This document shows, piece after piece, positions 61,818 through 64,000 of a DNA stretch of 64,000 bases. The notes below the pieces were generated by a model, which made no database searches, was not told the origin of the DNA, and worked only from the letters and a program-made list of their open reading frames with translations. Location: the NCBI RefSeq assembly GCF_014650055.1, contig NZ_BMUF01000020.1, positions 26,488 to 90,487 of the forward strand, in the 5' to 3' direction. Every line of letters starts with the position of its first letter. The stretch's first letter is position 1. The position numbers and the translations under genes are program-made. The stretch comes from Streptomyces malachitofuscus (lineage in GTDB: Bacteria > Actinomycetota > Actinomycetes > Streptomycetales > Streptomycetaceae).

Positions 61818-62525
61818 ATGACGATCACCGAGGAACGCACACGCGGGTACGGATACACGGATCTGCCGGCCCTGATGGGGCTGATGACCGGCGACGAGAA
61901 GCACGGTCCGGCCGCGACGTCCACGCTGGACGTGCTGTGGGTGCTGTACGACCGGGTGCTGCGGGTCGGCCCCGGCCGGATGGAGGACCCGCAGCGGGAC
62001 CGGTTCCTGCTGTCGAAGGGGCACGGGCCGATGGCGTACTACGCCGTGCTGGCGGCCAAGGGGTTTCTGCCCGTCGACTGGCTGCCGGGGTTCGGCTCCT
62101 ACGACTCACCGCTCGGCCACCACCCCGACCGCATGCTCGTGCCGGGGGCCGAGATCGGCAGCGGGTCCCTGGGACACGGGCTGCCGATCGCGGTCGGCAC
62201 GGCGCTGGGGCTGCGCGCCCAGGGGCTCGACGAGCCGCGGGTGTGGACGCTGATCGGGGACGCCGAACTCGACGAGGGCAGCAACCACGAGGCGATCGCC
62301 TTCGCCGGTCCCGCCGGTCTGGAGCGCCTGCACACCGTCGTCGTCGACAACTCCTCCGCCTCCTACCCCAGGCCGGGCGGCATCGCCGCGCGCTTCGAGG
62401 CGGCCGGCTGGTCCGCGGTCACGGTCGACGGCCGCGACCACGAAGCGCTGTACGCCGCGTTCACCGCACCGCATCCGGGCAGGCCGCACGCGGTCGTGGC
62501 CCGGGTCGAGCCGAAGAACGCGTGA
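61818..62525 (+). CDS. Transketolase, N-terminal (ThDP-binding) subunit
   Basis: 235 aa from ATG 61818, probably leaderless. Motifs: LSKGHGPMAYYAVLA, GSGSLGHGLPIAVGTALG and the thiamine-diphosphate/Mg motif LIGDAELDEGSNHEAI ending in VVVDNS. A split transketolase needs the following gene for the pyrimidine-binding half. Streptomycetes also have full-length tkt, so this pair is probably specialised; the MerR-type promoter suggests conditional expression. Confidence 0.88.
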   Translation: MTITEERTRGYGYTDLPALMGLMTGDEKHGPAATSTLDVLWVLYDRVLRVGPGRMEDPQRDRFLLSKGHGPMAYYAVLAAKGFLPVDWLPGFGSYDSPLGHHPDRMLVPGAEIGSGSLGHGLPIAVGTALGLRAQGLDEPRVWTLIGDAELDEGSNHEAIAFAGPAGLERLHTVVVDNSSASYPRPGGIAARFEAAGWSAVTVDGRDHEALYAAFTAPHPGRPHAVVARVEPKNA

Positions 62526-62592
62526 CGCGTCCCTCGCCCTGCCCTTCTTCTTCCTTCCGTCCGTCTTTCCGTCACTGAAAGGACCGGTCCCC

Positions 62593-63442
62593 GTGGACAC
62601 CATGCGTGATCGTTTCGCCCCTGTCGTCACCCGGCTGCTCGACGAGGACCCGCGCGTCGCGGTGCTGCTCGCCGAGATCGGCGCGGACGGCTTCGCCGAG
62701 GCACGGCGGCGCCACCCGGACCGGGTGGTCAATGTGGGCATCCGGGAGCAGCTGCTGGTCGGCGCGGCGGGCGGGATGGCGCTGACCGGGCTGCGTCCTG
62801 TCGTGCACACCTTCGCGAGCTTCCTGGTGGAGCGGCCGTTCGAGCAGGTCAAGCTGGACCTCGGGCACCAGGGCGCCGGGGCGGTGCTGGTGAGTGCCGC
62901 GGCCTCCTTCGACTGGCCGGCCGGCGGGTACACGCACATGGCCCCGGGTGATGTGGCGCTGCTGGACACCCTGGACGGCTGGACCGTGCATGTGCCGGGG
63001 CATCCGGACGAGGCCGAGGCACTGCTGCGGCACGCGGTGGCGGCCGGCGACGACAAGGTGTACGTGCGGCTGTCCCTGCAGTCCAACGCGCGCGGGCTGC
63101 CCGTGGACGGGGAGCGGTTCCGCACGGTCCGCGAGGGACGCTCCGGGGTCGTGGTCGCCGTCGGGCCGATGCTGGACGCCGTGCTCGACGCCACGGAGGG
63201 CCTGGACGCCACCGTGCTGTACGCCACCACCGTATCTGGCGGGCACGTCGACGGCCGCGGCGAACGACGCGCTGGCCGATCTGCCGCACCGGGTGCTGGG
63301 GCTGGGCGTGGGCCGGGCGGAGCTGCGGCGGTACGGCCGGATCGACGAGCATGTCGCCGCCCACGGGCTGGACCCCGAGTCCCTGCGGGCACGCATCGGC
63401 GGGTTCGTCGGGGCGGGCGGAGCGGTGCCGGTGGGCGCGTGA
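62593..63442 (+). pseudogene. Transketolase, C-terminal subunit, frameshifted by internal deletion
   Basis: GTG 62593 with AAAGGA upstream. The frame encodes the transketolase Pyr domain (VVNVGIREQLLVGAAGGMAL, PVVHTFASFLVERPFEQ, AGGYTHMAPGDVALLDTL) up to LDATVLYATTV at about 63235. The next expected ~20-25 residues (the RPFD to VEP segment) are absent, and the rest of the C-terminal domain continues in another frame: YLAGTSTAAANDALADLPHR to PVGA and TGA 63440-63442. In the original frame translation would read on antisense to the downstream gene to about 63843. The junction reads ACCGTA|TCTGGCG, consistent with loss between two CCGTA repeats. Either a true inactivating deletion or an assembly error. 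Confidence 0.7.
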
Positions 63443-63456
63443 CGCGACGGCGGTTC

Positions 63457-63816
63457 TCAGTCCGCGGAGGGCAGCCCCAGCCGGGGGTGCGCCTCGAGGA
63501 GGCGTGTGGGGGCCGCCTGGCGCCAGGAGTCGGCGAGGATGTCGCGCAGTTCGCCCTCGTCCTCCAGGGCGGAGAGGCGGACCCTGACCCAGGCGAACTG
63601 TGCCTCGTGGCCGGCGATCCAGAACTTCTCCGGTTCGGCGAGGGCCAGTTCGTCGCGCTCCTCCTTGGGGCAGCGCACGGCGATGGAGGTCTCGTCCTCG
63701 GGCAGGGTGGCGAACATCTTCCCGGCGACGCGGAAGGTGGGCATGCTCCAGGCGGTCTTCTCCGTCGTGTCCGGCAGGGACAGGGCGATCCGTCGTACGT
63801 CTTCGGCATCCGGCAT
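63457..63816 (-). CDS. YjbR/MmcQ-family protein (CyaY-like fold)
   Basis: 119 aa from ATG 63816. Begins DAEDVRRIALSLPDTTEKTA and contains FRVAGKMFATL and FAWVRVRLSALED, the pattern of the MmcQ/YjbR family. Sometimes called DNA-binding, but the biochemical role is unknown. Convergent with the transketolase remnant. Confidence 0.85.
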   Translation of the reverse strand: MPDAEDVRRIALSLPDTTEKTAWSMPTFRVAGKMFATLPEDETSIAVRCPKEERDELALAEPEKFWIAGHEAQFAWVRVRLSALEDEGELRDILADSWRQAAPTRLLEAHPRLGLPSAD

Positions 63817-63940
63817 GGCAGGCACGGTAGCGGCCGCCACTGACAATCACCCGCCCGGCGGGCGCGGAGGGCCGGGAGGGCCTCCGGGCGGACGACCACA
63901 CCCGCGCCATGCCGCGCAGCGCCGAGCGGGACCGTGTCCG

Positions 63941-64000
<60 letters not shown>

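Overview
The window is very GC-rich, uses GTG and TTG starts often, packs genes with ATGA/GTGA start-stop overlaps, and carries several promoters that point to leaderless mRNAs. With the gene content this indicates a Streptomyces-type actinomycete chromosome. From memory, the first block (Mbl-like actin, two DksA-like proteins, two-component pair, SecDF) recalls the SCO6160-SCO6166 neighbourhood of S. coelicolor, and 26-42 kb recalls its inositol locus. I could not check either. The window is one contig end: the last 60 bases are pure C.

Layout. 0-6 kb: truncated MreB/Mbl-like gene with two TraR/DksA zinc-finger genes, a NarL-type two-component system, a frameshifted small secreted-protein gene, and fused secDF, followed by a terminator and a nested tandem hairpin array (6.2-6.8 kb). 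6.9-15.2 kb: ABC exporter behind a SoxR/MerR-type box, flippase-like membrane protein, crotonase, MscS channel, monomeric isocitrate dehydrogenase, N-formylglutamate amidohydrolase-like protein. 15.3-20.6 kb: a compact module of an ECF-like sigma factor, a translationally coupled acidic protein, an unsecreted subtilisin-like protease and a divergent TPR-CHAT (caspase-like) protein; this is the best candidate for a little-described system. 20.8-23.7 kb: LuxR-type ATPase regulator, a six-cysteine secreted protein and a small membrane protein.

24-42 kb is mostly a carbohydrate/inositol catabolic region: a LacI regulator and a PhyH dioxygenase-SDR-two Gfo/Idh/MocA operon on one side; on the other a ribose-type ABC importer with inositol dehydrogenase and IolE-like dehydratase, divergent from iolC-aldolase-iolB-iolD-GntR. 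Both divergent promoter regions share a TTTGTNNNNACA element. IolA (methylmalonate semialdehyde dehydrogenase) is not in the window.

42-64 kb is mixed: DUF427, aldo/keto reductase, EEP phosphatase-like, NUDIX, DUF309, cobF, cobK, lipid-kinase family, TauE/SafE, thiolase, Dps-DUF3140-HhH cluster, SAM methyltransferase, a second NUDIX, an LpqY-SugABC-like sugar importer with a two-component system upstream, a split transketolase whose C-terminal gene is frameshifted by an apparent internal deletion, and a YjbR/MmcQ protein. Three identical tRNA-Pro(GGG) genes lie on the minus strand at 23.8, 45.8 and 61.6 kb, each with its own terminator hairpin.
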